The notes beneath the pieces are model-generated. The model saw only the letters and a program-made list of their open reading frames with translations, was not told where the DNA came from and did no database searches. Of a stretch of DNA of 64,000 nt, positions 33,000-41,273 are shown in pieces. Source of the stretch: Halopenitus persicus (GTDB lineage Archaea > Halobacteriota > Halobacteria > Halobacteriales > Haloferacaceae); contig NZ_FNPC01000004.1 of assembly GCF_900107205.1 (NCBI RefSeq), forward strand, positions 186,001 through 250,000. The letters are read 5' to 3'. Position 1 is the stretch's first letter. Each line of letters starts with the position of its first letter. The position numbers were made by a program, and so were the translations under genes.

Positions 33000-33392
33000 T
33001 CACCGCTTGTAGTACGGGTAGACGGCTCGTTTCACCGTCTCCCAGGCGTCTTCGGGGTCCGCGAGGGATTCGCCCTCGACGTCCTCCTCGCGGACGTACA
33101 GGTCCTCCCACTTGCGCCGCCGCTTCTTGACGACCATCACGTCCGGGAGGAACTCCTTTCGATACAGCGCGAGGATGAACGCGAGGTCGATGAACACCAG
33201 CGCGAGCAGACCGCCGAGGAACATGTTTCCGTTCTCGGTCGTCGCCCAGCCGAACATCAGCCCGTAGACGAACAGGAACACGAACACGACCTCGATGATC
33301 GTCAACAGGACGATCGCGATCGCGGCCGCCGTGCTCTCGCGCGCCGGTTCGTACCGATGAATGTCGCCGTAGGAGGATTCACCCGAACTCAT
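33000..33392 (-). CDS. Membrane protein of the cytochrome bc operon
   Basis: A 130-residue protein with two transmembrane segments, AIAIVLLTIIEVVFVFLFVY and NMFLGGLLALVFIDLAFILA, and a basic C-terminal tail with KKRRRKWEDLYVREED. The ATG shares a base with the halocyanin stop (TAATG), so the two are translationally coupled. I recall a DUF73xx family at this position in other haloarchaea. It probably is an accessory or assembly subunit of the complex; the basic tail could dock on the cytoplasmic side. No catalytic motif is visible. Confidence 0.72.
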   Translation of the reverse strand: MSSGESSYGDIHRYEPARESTAAAIAIVLLTIIEVVFVFLFVYGLMFGWATTENGNMFLGGLLALVFIDLAFILALYRKEFLPDVMVVKKRRRKWEDLYVREEDVEGESLADPEDAWETVKRAVYPYYKR

Positions 33393-34021
33393 TATCGGTC
33401 ACCGTGTCCCGTGTGTGCGGATTCGCCGTATTTGAGCACGTAGAACGTGAAGATACACGTCAACGTGATCGCGACGCCGACGATCAGCCCGACCCAGTGG
33501 GCGTGCAGCGGCACGCCGATGTCGTGGACGTTCTCCGGCCAGCCGGTGTTGGCACCGCCGACCTCCTCGGTTTCGATGTCCTCGCCGACGGCGATGCCGC
33601 CGTGCATGCCGACCTGTGCGTGGGGGTCACACTGGTAGTGGGTGATGCCGGCGTCCTCCTCGGAGGTTTCGTACTCGAAGGTAAAGCCTTCTTCGCCGGT
33701 GATCTGGCTTTCGAAGGAGGCGGGGCCCTCGACCGCGTGGACGTTGTGGTCGCCGCCGTTGCCCGTCCACTCCCAGACGATCGTCGTGCCGGGGTCGACC
33801 CACACTTTCGTCGGGTCGAACGCGAGGCCGTCGCCCGCACCGACCGCGATCGTTACCTCGTCCTGCCCGCGGGCGTCCGTGTAGCTGTTCACGTTCCCCT
33901 CCACCGCCGAGGGCCACACGGGTCGCACCTCCTGGGCCGCGGCCGTGCCGGTCGCCGCGCTCGTGGCGGCGACCGCGGCCGCTGACCCGCCGGCCGTACG
34001 CATAAACTCCCGCCGTTTCAT
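33392..34021 (-). CDS. Halocyanin of the cytochrome bc operon
   Basis: A 209-residue blue copper protein. A Tat signal (KRREFMRTAGG) precedes the cupredoxin domain, which contains the same ligand pattern as the copy at 15011: His in GDHNVHAVEG, then YQCDPHAQVGMHGG with Cys, His and Met. A C-terminal transmembrane helix (WVGLIVGVAITLTCIFTFYV) anchors it. It starts the petBD run and ends overlapping the next gene, so it is very likely the electron acceptor or an integral subunit of this complex. The GTTTAAG element near 34048 gives it a promoter of its own. Confidence 0.94.
   Translation of the reverse strand: MKRREFMRTAGGSAAAVAATSAATGTAAAQEVRPVWPSAVEGNVNSYTDARGQDEVTIAVGAGDGLAFDPTKVWVDPGTTIVWEWTGNGGDHNVHAVEGPASFESQITGEEGFTFEYETSEEDAGITHYQCDPHAQVGMHGGIAVGEDIETEEVGGANTGWPENVHDIGVPLHAHWVGLIVGVAITLTCIFTFYVLKYGESAHTGHGDR
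33585..33935. repeat. Halocyanin-domain duplicate, copy 2
   Basis: Nearly identical in DNA to about 15180-15530. The alignment holds through the copper domain and breaks at both ends, where signal peptide and membrane tail differ. Confidence 0.9.
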
Positions 34022-34046
34022 ACGGATCCGAATCGGATCGGGGCGC

Positions 34047-34053
34047 GCTTAAA
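34047..34053 (-). promoter_or_regulatory. TATA element of the halocyanin-petBD unit
   Basis: On the minus strand GTTTAAG is centred about 29 bases before the halocyanin ATG. It lies between the DUF7319-like gene and the halocyanin, so petBD can be transcribed separately from the upstream gene. Confidence 0.5.
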
Positions 34054-34099
34054 CCCACCGACTATCTTCGATCGGCTGGACTCGGCGATCACGGAGGTA

Positions 34100-34984
34100 T
34101 CAGGCGTTCTCGCCGGGATCCGTCCGCCCGTCGTTCGTGTCGATCGCGTCCGCATCGGCGCCGGTCGATGGCGCCCCGTTCCCCCCGGAAGACGCCTCGC
34201 CCTCAGCGGACGTCTCGCCCTCAGCGGGCGCCTCGTCCGCGGCCGGGGGAATGTCGGACCGATCGCGTGCCGTGTGGAGCGCGCGGAGCCGGTCCCGGTA
34301 TTCCGCCGACCGGAAGCGGTCCGAGAGCCGGGCGTTGGCGACCGTCGAGAAGAAGAAGAGCCCGCCGAGCAGGAAGAGGACGCCCATCGCGGGCGCGACC
34401 AGCGTCTCGACGCCGGCGAAGATCCACGCGCCGAACAGGGCGGCGCCGGCGATCAGTTGGATGCCCGCGACGACCTGCATCATCAGATTCCCGATCTCGT
34501 TCGTTCCCTCGGTGACGTCCTCGGGGTCGGGAAGCGCCCAGTTCTCGGGCGGTTCGGGGACGTCGTACTCCTCCATCGAACAGAGCGCGACGATCGGTTC
34601 GACGTCGCGCAGTACCGTCCCCCGTCCGCGCACGTCCCCGGACTCGGAGACGACGGCGTATCCCTCATCGGAGTAGACGACGAGACTGGCGGTTCCATCC
34701 AGCCGCTCCCGCTCGAAGGTCGCGAAGACGTCGCGGCTCGCGATCCGGTTCTTCAGCTCCCGCTCGACGCGGTCGAGCAGCTCCGTGCCCGTTATCCACG
34801 TCTCCGGATCGAAGGCGGCCTCCCACTCATCGACGGTCATCTTCGCCATATCGGCCGGCCCGAAGTTGTCGAAGTCGTACTTTCGCTCGACCTCCTCGCG
34901 GAGGGTCTCGACGTCCGTTTGCGTCTCGGGGTCCGCCGGCGAGTCGTCGGCTTCCTCGTCGACCGGACCGGCAGGCTCCGTCAT
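34100..34984 (-). CDS. Membrane protein upstream of the cytochrome bc operon
   Basis: A 294-residue protein. The first 165 residues are soluble and acidic and include KYDFDNFGPADMAKMTVDEW and GTELLDRVERELKNRIASRD. Two transmembrane segments follow in the middle: QVVAGIQLIAGAALFGAWIF and MGVLFLLGGLFFFSTVANAR. It ends in a low-complexity Glu/Gly/Asp tail with a repeated EGETSAEGEAS segment. It belongs by position to the haloarchaeal bc operon (I recall it as a DUF73xx family), 78 bases before the halocyanin. Its role is unknown; the large soluble part might regulate or stabilise the complex. Confidence 0.72.
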   Translation of the reverse strand: MTEPAGPVDEEADDSPADPETQTDVETLREEVERKYDFDNFGPADMAKMTVDEWEAAFDPETWITGTELLDRVERELKNRIASRDVFATFERERLDGTASLVVYSDEGYAVVSESGDVRGRGTVLRDVEPIVALCSMEEYDVPEPPENWALPDPEDVTEGTNEIGNLMMQVVAGIQLIAGAALFGAWIFAGVETLVAPAMGVLFLLGGLFFFSTVANARLSDRFRSAEYRDRLRALHTARDRSDIPPAADEAPAEGETSAEGEASSGGNGAPSTGADADAIDTNDGRTDPGENA

Positions 34985-35039
34985 CGTGGATCGGTACGGT
35001 CGCCGGGAATGTTACCGTTTTCGTCCCGGCTGCGATCAC

Positions 35040-35170
35040 GCGGCTGCGACCGCGAGGCGCAGTCGCCGAAAACGGTCGCCAGCCTCACCGGTCGCAGTCG
35101 CCAACCTCACCGGTCACAGTCGTCAGCCTCACAGACCGCAGTCGCACTCCTCACCGGCCGCGGTCGCCGA
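35040..35170. repeat. Imperfect repeats in the divergent gap
   Basis: Loose copies of CCTCACCGGTCGCAGTCGCC-like sequence, period about 21-24, between the divergent genes at 34984 and 35215. The sequence is non-coding. Confidence 0.55.
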
Positions 35171-35214
35171 CCGCGGATCGGGAGCCTTTACGCGCCGTGG
35201 GTCGAACCGCCGGT

Positions 35215-35694
35215 ATGGCCGAGGAGTCACTCGTGGCGGTCGCCGTCGCGGTCACCGTCACGGCGAGTCTCCCGTGTTTCCTGTACGGCGCGTGGGTGAT
35301 GATCGACGCCGAGATCGTCACGTGGGACCTCCTCGTCTACCACCTGAAGTTCGTCGGCGTCGGGCTCGTGTTGACGACGGTCCCGATGGTCGGGTGGATG
35401 ATCCCACGGTTGTTCGACCAGCTGTCGGGAACCGCGGTCGTACACGCCTTCTTCGGCGTGCAGGCGTACGCGCTGTTGACCTTCGCGCTCACCGGCATCG
35501 TGCACATCCTCCGCGCGAAGCGAAACGCCGACCTCTATCGTGACCCCGACCAGGACGTCGACATCGACGAGCTGCACGAGGACATGAGCCACTGGCGAAC
35601 CCGGCTTCGGGTCGGCGTCTTCGGATATACGATCCTGTGGATCCTCGCCTGGCTCACCGGTCTCTACCGGCTGGCGAACCTGCACCTGCTATAG
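35215..35694 (+). CDS. Four-helix membrane protein next to the bc operon
   Basis: A 159-residue protein with four hydrophobic segments. Helix 1 is VAVTVTASLPCFLYGAWVMI, helix 2 LKFVGVGLVLTTVPMVGWMI, helix 3 VQAYALLTFALTGIVHILRA, and the last VGVFGYTILWILAWLTGLYR. Histidines in helices 2 and 3, near YHLK and IVHIL, and one in the intervening VVHAFFG, could bind haem. It is divergent from the operon starting at 34984, and similar neighbours occur in other haloarchaea, so a link to respiration is plausible. CCTTTACG about 28 bases upstream fixes the start at 35215. Confidence 0.72.
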   Translation: MAEESLVAVAVAVTVTASLPCFLYGAWVMIDAEIVTWDLLVYHLKFVGVGLVLTTVPMVGWMIPRLFDQLSGTAVVHAFFGVQAYALLTFALTGIVHILRAKRNADLYRDPDQDVDIDELHEDMSHWRTRLRVGVFGYTILWILAWLTGLYRLANLHLL

Positions 35695-35760
35695 CCCCGC
35701 TCGTCCGGTCCAGCCAGCGGATCCGGGGCGACCGACCGTTGCGCCCGGGACTCGCCGCCC

Positions 35761-36447
35761 TCACTCCCAGGACTCGCCGCTCGCCAGGTCGACGTCGGCA
35801 TCCAGCTTCGAGGACGGGCACAGGTCCTCGAGCACGCAGTCCGCACAGTCCGGATTCCGCGCGGTGCAGGTGGCCCGTCCGTGGTCGATGAACAGGTGCG
35901 TGAACTCCTGCCACTTCGTTTGCGGAACGATCCCGGTCAGGTCCTCCTCGATCCGCTCCGGGGACGTCTCCTCGGTCAGCCCGAGCCGCCGGGAGAGTCG
36001 CTGGACGTGGGTGTCGACGACGATCCCCTCGACGACGTCGTGGCCGTGCTGGAGGACGACGTTGGCCGTCTTGCGCCCGACGCCGGCGAGATCGGTCAGC
36101 TCGTCCATCGTGTCCGGGACTTCGCCGTCGTGCTCCTCGAGGATGTCCTGCGCGGCCGACCGGATGTACTTCGCCTTGTTGTTGTAGTAGGTGATCGAGG
36201 AGATGTCCTCGGCCAGCTCCTCCTGGTCGGCGGTCGCGTAGTCCTCGACGGTCTCGTACTTCTCGAAGAGGTCCGCACAGACCGTGTTGACGCGCTCGTC
36301 GGTACACTGCGCCGACAGCACCACCGCGATCAACAGCTCGAGCCGGTTCGAGTACCGCAGCGAGATCGTCGAGTCCGGATACTCCTCCTCGAGCCGGTCG
36401 ATCACGGCCTCGGCCTGCGCCGCGCGCGTCTCCCGTCTGGTTCCCAT
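35761..36447 (-). CDS. nth: Endonuclease III
   Basis: A 228-residue DNA glycosylase/AP lyase that removes oxidised pyrimidines. The helix-hairpin-helix LAGVGRKTANVVL (from residue 120) holds the catalytic Lys126, and the catalytic Asp145 is in VVDTHVQRL. The C-terminal iron-sulfur loop has the exact Cys-x6-Cys-x2-Cys-x5-Cys pattern in CTARNPDCADCVLEDLC. The N-terminal part LELLIAVVLSAQCTDERVN is also typical. Length and all functional residues are normal. It is convergent with the gene at 35215. Confidence 0.96.
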   Translation of the reverse strand: MGTRRETRAAQAEAVIDRLEEEYPDSTISLRYSNRLELLIAVVLSAQCTDERVNTVCADLFEKYETVEDYATADQEELAEDISSITYYNNKAKYIRSAAQDILEEHDGEVPDTMDELTDLAGVGRKTANVVLQHGHDVVEGIVVDTHVQRLSRRLGLTEETSPERIEEDLTGIVPQTKWQEFTHLFIDHGRATCTARNPDCADCVLEDLCPSSKLDADVDLASGESWE

Positions 36448-36537
36448 ACCGATCCCGATCCGCCGCGGCGGGTTGAACGGTTCGGAGTCGATCGGTGCCG
36501 ACGTGAGGGCATCGATCCGTCGCTCGGAGCCGACCGC

Positions 36538-39057
36538 TCACCCCGGAAGGGCGTCCTGGTCGACCCGATAGATCGTCACGCGGTCGGTCTCGTACGCGAC
36601 CGACACCCCCTCGAGGTGGTCGAACGCGACGTCCTCGCCGTATCGCTCGCGCTCCGTCGGTCCGACCCACACGTAGGTCACCTCGTAGGCGTCGAGCGTC
36701 CGGACGCGCTCGACCGTCGGCCCGGCGTACGCCCGGTCGACCGCCGCGACGCGGCGTTCGTACGCTTCGACGCCGCGATAGCCGACCTCGTGGTCCCAGC
36801 CGGCGACCGTCGGGACCCCGGTCAGCGAGGAGGCGGGGTTCGCTCGCCAGGTGTACATTCCCGGCTCGGCCGCCCGCGCGAGCCCCTCCGGCGACCGGGT
36901 TGTTCCGGGCGCCTCCAACAGCACGTCCTCGCGGGTCGCGTGGTCGTCGAGCCACGCGATCGCCGGCGCCTCCTCGGGATGGTCGGCGGCGACGAAGGCG
37001 GTCGCGTCGAGCGTCCCGACGTCGTGCCGGTCGAAGTGACCGTCGAGCGCGAGCGCCGCGTACGGCAGCGTCGAGACGACGAGCAGGGCGACGAGGACGC
37101 GCGCAACGGTTCGGCCGTCGGGCAGAACCATCGCCGCTGACGTCCGGGTGTTCGTCTCGCGACCGTCCGGCCCGCCGCTCCCCTTCTCTCGACCGCTCGT
37201 CGTCCGGACGTGACCGATGCCGGCGACTCCGTGCGCCCACAGTTCGGAAATGATCACGCCGGCGGCGATCCCCCACAGCGTCCAGACCTGAAAGTACGTT
37301 TTAAAAACCGTGTTGAGCCGTCCCGGCCCCGCCTGCTCGGCCAGGTGGACGATCTCGACGAGTCCAACCAGTCCGGCGCCGCCGATGACCAGCGCCGTTT
37401 CGAAGCCCGCATCCTGATCGGTTCGGAGCGCGACCCAGCCCAGGACAAGCGGCGGAGCGACGACCGCGATCGCGGGAACGCCGACGAGAAGGCCGCTTCC
37501 GACTACTGCGGCGAGGCCGACGAGGAGCGGGCCGATGCCGGCCAAACGCGGTTTGATTCCGTCGAGACGCGCGTTGGTTCCGGCCGGACGCGGTTTTATC
37601 CCGACGAGCCGGCCGGTCAGGAACGCGAGGAACGCCGCGAGGAACGCGCCGTGCACCGTGAGCAGCCCGCCGAGCCCGGAGCGCTGCCCCGGCGGAACGA
37701 GGGCCGGCTCCTGGCCGCTGCTCGCCCCGAGCAGGAACGGCGCGGCGAGCACCCCCCCGAGTCCCGCCGCCAGGGCCGTCACGACGAGCGCGCCGCCGGT
37801 TCGCTCGATCTCCTCCCGGAGGAGGGGACGGTCGGATCCGCCGTCGGCGCCGGAATCGCCGCCGGCGTCGGAATCGTCACCGAACGAGCGCACGCTGCCG
37901 GCCGAGAGCAGCGTGAGCGGGCGTGCCGGAGCGAACGTCGCGGCGAGCCAGACCACGCCGAACAGGGTCGCCAGGTCCCAGGTGTGGACGACCGCGACCG
38001 TTCCGCCGAGGACGGGTATCGCGCCGAAGACGAGCAGCCGGCGGCGGCGAAGCTCGGATTCGGGAGTTCGCCAGTAGGCGTAGGCGATCGCCGTCCCGAG
38101 CACGAGGAACGGCGCGCCCATCATATGCGCGTGGAGGTCGCCGTTGAGGAACGCGAAGAACGGGAACTCGTTTATCGTCCCCTCGATGACGCGGCTCGCG
38201 TCCCAGTAGTGAAACGGCTCCGACTCGGCGCCCGACCCCGGACCGAGACGTGCGAGGAGCGACTGCACCGTCGCGAGGTTGCTCGCCAGACCGACGGCCG
38301 CGGCCGCGGCGACGCCGGCGCCGGTGGCGAGGGACGGGGCGCCGACGTGGTCGTGCCGGGAGTCGTTCTCCGAGTCGGCCGGTTCCCCAGGCCGGTCGGC
38401 GATCCGGTCGGCGATGCGATCGGCGGCGATTCCGCGAGCGAGCTCGAAGACCGCCGCGATCAGACAGGCGTAGACGGTCGCCAGCGCGAGGTTGTACGCG
38501 TACGCGGGCGGGACCCCCGACAGGATCGTCACCAGCGCGGCCGCGAGGTGGCCGCCGTAGTAGTAGTTCACCGTCTCGCCGGCGAACCAGGGGTCGAGCG
38601 GGGGCAACGACTCCGCCCTGAGCAGGCTTCGGAGCAGGCTGTAATCGAGGAACTTCTCGCCGCCGACCGGAGTGATCGCGGGATCGGCAGCACGGATCAG
38701 CAGGACGAGCGTGAACGCGCCGAGAAAGACGAGAAGGGCGTTGCGGATGGCCCGCCGGTCGGCCGGGACCGCGTCGTCCGCGACCGAGAGCGAACCCCGT
38801 CGGGCCGCGTCGAGGTCGACGGACGCCCACAGCGCGCCGACGCCCAGCGCGACGACTCCGACGGCGAGAGCCTCGATGCCGAAGCTGAGACGTCCGATCC
38901 AGTAGCCCGTCGTCGTGAGGACGGCGACCGAGAGGATCGGAGCGAGCCCCACGCCGCGTCCGGGCGTCCACCGGAACAGGCGTGCCGCGATCGGAACCGC
39001 GAGCGCGGAGAGGACTGCGATCGCGAGGAGCCACCGTCCGACCAGGAGGACCTCCAT
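36538..39057 (-). CDS. Large DUF2298 multi-span membrane protein
   Basis: An 839-residue membrane protein with a dozen or more transmembrane segments, beginning MEVLLVGRWLLAIAVLSALA. Characteristic DUF2298 (Chlor_Arch_YYY) blocks are GGEKFLDYSLLRSLLRAESL, NYYYGGHLAAALVTILSG, NEFPFFAFLNGDLHAHMMG and RLNTVFKTYFQVWTLWGIAAG. The family resembles GT-C glycosyltransferases and polymannosyl transferases: acidic residues follow early helices (DYSLL, GDLHAH). It ends in an extracellular-like domain. The GT2 gene and GtrA gene on the opposite strand strengthen a role in transferring lipid-linked sugars, but no substrate is known. ATG 39057 opens the first helix; a long frame upstream is not coding. Confidence 0.86.
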   Translation of the reverse strand: MEVLLVGRWLLAIAVLSALAVPIAARLFRWTPGRGVGLAPILSVAVLTTTGYWIGRLSFGIEALAVGVVALGVGALWASVDLDAARRGSLSVADDAVPADRRAIRNALLVFLGAFTLVLLIRAADPAITPVGGEKFLDYSLLRSLLRAESLPPLDPWFAGETVNYYYGGHLAAALVTILSGVPPAYAYNLALATVYACLIAAVFELARGIAADRIADRIADRPGEPADSENDSRHDHVGAPSLATGAGVAAAAAVGLASNLATVQSLLARLGPGSGAESEPFHYWDASRVIEGTINEFPFFAFLNGDLHAHMMGAPFLVLGTAIAYAYWRTPESELRRRRLLVFGAIPVLGGTVAVVHTWDLATLFGVVWLAATFAPARPLTLLSAGSVRSFGDDSDAGGDSGADGGSDRPLLREEIERTGGALVVTALAAGLGGVLAAPFLLGASSGQEPALVPPGQRSGLGGLLTVHGAFLAAFLAFLTGRLVGIKPRPAGTNARLDGIKPRLAGIGPLLVGLAAVVGSGLLVGVPAIAVVAPPLVLGWVALRTDQDAGFETALVIGGAGLVGLVEIVHLAEQAGPGRLNTVFKTYFQVWTLWGIAAGVIISELWAHGVAGIGHVRTTSGREKGSGGPDGRETNTRTSAAMVLPDGRTVARVLVALLVVSTLPYAALALDGHFDRHDVGTLDATAFVAADHPEEAPAIAWLDDHATREDVLLEAPGTTRSPEGLARAAEPGMYTWRANPASSLTGVPTVAGWDHEVGYRGVEAYERRVAAVDRAYAGPTVERVRTLDAYEVTYVWVGPTERERYGEDVAFDHLEGVSVAYETDRVTIYRVDQDALPG

Positions 39058-39186
39058 ATCCCCGGAAGACGCGGCCACGGTGTAATCCCTTCGGGTCTCG
39101 ACGGGACGGGAGACGCCCGTTGGCGGACCCGGTCGATTGCGGGTCGAGTCACGCCGTTTTTTATCCGTGGCCGGGTATCGGACGGT

Positions 39187-39996
39187 ATGTCCGCGACGCT
39201 CGGGATCGTCGTCCCCGCCTTTCGCCCCGACGTCGACCGGCTCATCGCGTACGTCCGGTCGCTCGACGACGGGCTCGCCCCGGAGACGATCCGGATCGAG
39301 CTCGACGATCCCGAGCCGGCGGTTCGTGAAGCGCTTCGGGATGCGCCCGATCTCCCCGCCCACGTCAACGCGGTCGATCGCCGCCGCGGGAAGGGCGCCG
39401 CCGTGACCGCCGGGTTCGAGGTGCTCGAGACCGACGTCCTCGCCTTCTTCGACGCCGACGGCGCGACCGACGCCGCGGCGGCCGCCGCCGTCGTCGACCC
39501 GGTTCGCGACGGAACGGCCGACCTCGCCGTCGGATCCAGACGGCATCCGGAGTCGGTCGTCCAGTCCCACCAGACCGTCCTCCGGCGGGCGCTCGGCGAC
39601 GGGTTCGCGTGGCTCGCCCGCCGCGTCCTCGGCCCCTCGCTGTACGACTACCAGTGCGGCGCGAAGGCGATCACGACCGAGACGTGGCGCCGGCTTCGTG
39701 ACGACGTCTACGAGCCGGGCTTCGCCTGGGACATCGAGCTCGTCGCGCTCGCGGGCGCGTACGGCGCCCGGATACGCGAGGTCCCGATCCGCTGGGAGGA
39801 CCAGCCCGGATCCACGGTCGATCCGGTCCGCGACACCGCCCGAATGTTCCGGGGGCTCGCCGTCGCGCACCACCGGTCCGCGGTCGTCTCCGGCAGCCGA
39901 TTCCACCGGCTGCTCCCGATCGATCCGGGGCCGTCGCTCCGCGAACGGCTGCACGGGACCGCCCACCCGGACGGGTCGCGGGGTGATCCGACGTGA
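39187..39996 (+). CDS. Family 2 glycosyltransferase (dolichyl-phosphate sugar synthase-like)
   Basis: A 269-residue GT-A enzyme. It begins ATLGIVVPAFRPDVDRLIAY, has the substrate strand VDRRRGKGAAVTAGFEVLE, and the metal-binding DxD-like AFFDADGATDAAA. YDYQCGAKAIT and GFAWDIELVALA are typical of dolichol-phosphate glucose or mannose synthases. It probably charges polyprenyl phosphate with a sugar on the cytoplasmic face. TTTTTTATCC about 26 bases upstream fixes the start. GtrA follows 28 bases later and the DUF2298 gene is divergent, so the three form a likely surface glycosylation unit. Confidence 0.9.
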   Translation: MSATLGIVVPAFRPDVDRLIAYVRSLDDGLAPETIRIELDDPEPAVREALRDAPDLPAHVNAVDRRRGKGAAVTAGFEVLETDVLAFFDADGATDAAAAAAVVDPVRDGTADLAVGSRRHPESVVQSHQTVLRRALGDGFAWLARRVLGPSLYDYQCGAKAITTETWRRLRDDVYEPGFAWDIELVALAGAYGARIREVPIRWEDQPGSTVDPVRDTARMFRGLAVAHHRSAVVSGSRFHRLLPIDPGPSLRERLHGTAHPDGSRGDPT

Positions 39997-40024
39997 GCAC
40001 TCACGAACCGACGGAGGACCTCGG

Positions 40025-40483
40025 ATGAGCACGCTCGGTGATGCCCTCGACGAGCTGGCAACGGGGGCTCGGTTCGGCAGGTTCCTCTCGGTCGGCGCGC
40101 TCGGCGCGATGGTCGATCTCCCGATCAGCTCGGCACTCACCCTCACGGCCCTGTTGGAGCCGCAGTGGGCGAAGGTCGTCGGCACCGAGTGTGCGATCAT
40201 CGTGATGTTTCTGATAAACGACGCCTGGACCTTCGACGGCCAGGGTGCGCCCGGCGTCCGCGCGAAGCTCCGCCGGCTCCTCCGGTCGAACGTCGTCCGG
40301 TCCGGCGGGCTCGCCGTGCAGTTTTTCGTCGTGTGGACGTTGACCGACCTCGACGTCGAGGTCATCGTCGCCGGCACCGACGTCTGGGCGGTCGTGACGA
40401 TGCCCATCGCCATCGGCGTCTCCTTCGTCGTCAACTACGTTACCGAGAGTCTGTTCACCTGGCGCGTGGCTGCCGACCGGTGA
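40025..40483 (+). CDS. GtrA-like flippase-family membrane protein
   Basis: A 152-residue protein with four transmembrane segments and the GtrA signature: RFGRFLSVGALGAMVDLPIS at the start, ECAIIVMFLINDAWTFDGQG in the middle, SGGLAVQFFVVWTLTD, and SFVVNYVTESLFTWR at the end. GtrA proteins help move lipid-linked sugars across the membrane. It follows the GT2 gene by 28 bases. The start ATG at 40025 was picked because it directly precedes the conserved first block; another in-frame run upstream overlaps the GT2 gene. Confidence 0.88.
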   Translation: MSTLGDALDELATGARFGRFLSVGALGAMVDLPISSALTLTALLEPQWAKVVGTECAIIVMFLINDAWTFDGQGAPGVRAKLRRLLRSNVVRSGGLAVQFFVVWTLTDLDVEVIVAGTDVWAVVTMPIAIGVSFVVNYVTESLFTWRVAADR

Positions 40484-40571
40484 GACGGCCGTTTTCGACG
40501 CCTGCTCCATTTATAAGCAACCGGAGGATCCGCACGCGGTTAACTCGCATACGGCAGCCGAATCACAACCC

Positions 40572-40577
40572 TTAACC
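40572..40577 (+). promoter_or_regulatory. TATA element of the initiator tRNA
   Basis: TTAACC centred about 27 bases before the tRNA 5' end at 40601, the expected distance for archaeal tRNA promoters. Confidence 0.5.
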
Positions 40578-40600
40578 GTCGGACTCGTGTTCGTTTCAGT

Positions 40601-40675
40601 AGCGGGATGGGATAGCCAGGAGATTCCGCCGGGCTCATAACCCGGAGATCGGTGGTTCAAATCCACTTCCCGCTA
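40601..40675 (+). tRNA. Initiator tRNA-Met (CAT anticodon)
   Basis: 75 bases fold as a tRNA. The acceptor AGCGGGA pairs with TCCCGCT, with the A-T first pair typical of archaeal initiator tRNA. The anticodon stem CCGGG/CCCGG, with its three G-C pairs next to the loop, is the initiator signature. The loop CTCATAA gives anticodon CAT. The T-arm is GGTGG-TTCAAAT-CCACT and the discriminator is A. No intron, which sets it apart from the intron-bearing elongator tRNA-Met usual in haloarchaea. No encoded CCA. Confidence 0.95.
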
Positions 40676-40734
40676 TGTTCCTCGGTCGTTTTTCACCGAA
40701 CTGCCGTTCGTGCTCCACGACGCCGTCGTCCGTC

Positions 40735-40776
40735 TCCATCGTCCGCCCTCCATCGTCCGCCCTCCATCGTCCGCCC
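40735..40776. repeat. Three perfect copies of a 14-bp unit
   Basis: TCCATCGTCCGCCC is repeated at 40735, 40749 and 40763, between the initiator tRNA and the aIF1A gene. Confidence 0.9.
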
Positions 40777-40830
40777 TCAGCCCCCCTTGAGTACGTGTCT
40801 CTTTGTGCACGTGTCACCCGATCCGACTCC

Positions 40831-40836
40831 TTATAC
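40831..40836 (+). promoter_or_regulatory. TATA element of aIF1A
   Basis: TTATAC centred 26 bases before the GTG at 40859. It decides that start and predicts a leaderless message. Confidence 0.6.
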
Positions 40837-40858
40837 GTGGCTAGGCCCTATCGGTGGT

Positions 40859-41143
40859 GTGAGCGATCAAAGCGGGCGTCGGGACCTCCGAATGCCCAAC
40901 GACGATCAGGTATTCGCCGTTGTGACCGAGATGCTTGGCCACAGCCGCGTGCAGCTGCGATGTGCGGACGGCGTCGAGCGGATGGGGCGGATTCCGGGTC
41001 GAATGAAGTACCGAAACTGGATCAACCGGAACGACGTCGTCCTCGCGGAGCCGTGGAGCTTCCAGGACGAGAAGGCGAACGTCGAGTGGCGCTACGACGA
41101 CTCGGCGGCCGACCAGCTCCGCCGCGAAGGCCACATCGAGTAG
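40859..41143 (+). CDS. eif1A: Translation initiation factor aIF1A
   Basis: A 94-residue S1-like OB-fold protein that binds the ribosomal A-site region during initiation. The family core is clear: [20 protein letters not shown], then [22 protein letters not shown], then [20 protein letters not shown]. It starts at a GTG ([16 protein letters not shown]), which lines up with the usual MSDxxGRxxLRMP opening and lies at leaderless distance from a TATA element. Starting at the later ATG would remove the conserved first ten residues. It stands just downstream of initiator tRNA, though each has its own promoter. Confidence 0.95.
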   Translation: MSDQSGRRDLRMPNDDQVFAVVTEMLGHSRVQLRCADGVERMGRIPGRMKYRNWINRNDVVLAEPWSFQDEKANVEWRYDDSAADQLRREGHIE

Positions 41144-41210
41144 TCCGACGGTCCGACGGTCGCACGTTCCGACGGTCCCGCGTTCACGCGTTCCGGCGGT
41201 CCCGTGTTTT
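41142..41210. repeat. GTCCGACGGTC-type repeats after aIF1A
   Basis: Irregular copies of GTCCGACGGTC and GTTCCGACGGTCCCG follow the aIF1A stop. The core is the complement of the GACCGTCCGAC found in the array at 8585, so this may be a scattered family. Confidence 0.5.
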
Positions 41211-41273
41211 CGAGCCGTCTTCTCTCGCCGAGTCGATGCAGTTAGCCGTCGCTTCGAGTAGCCGCGGGTCCGA

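Noticed and set aside
34168-35299. Long plus-strand frames opposite the gene at 34100-34984
   Set aside because: Antisense shadows; the minus-strand frame has clear transmembrane segments and operon context.
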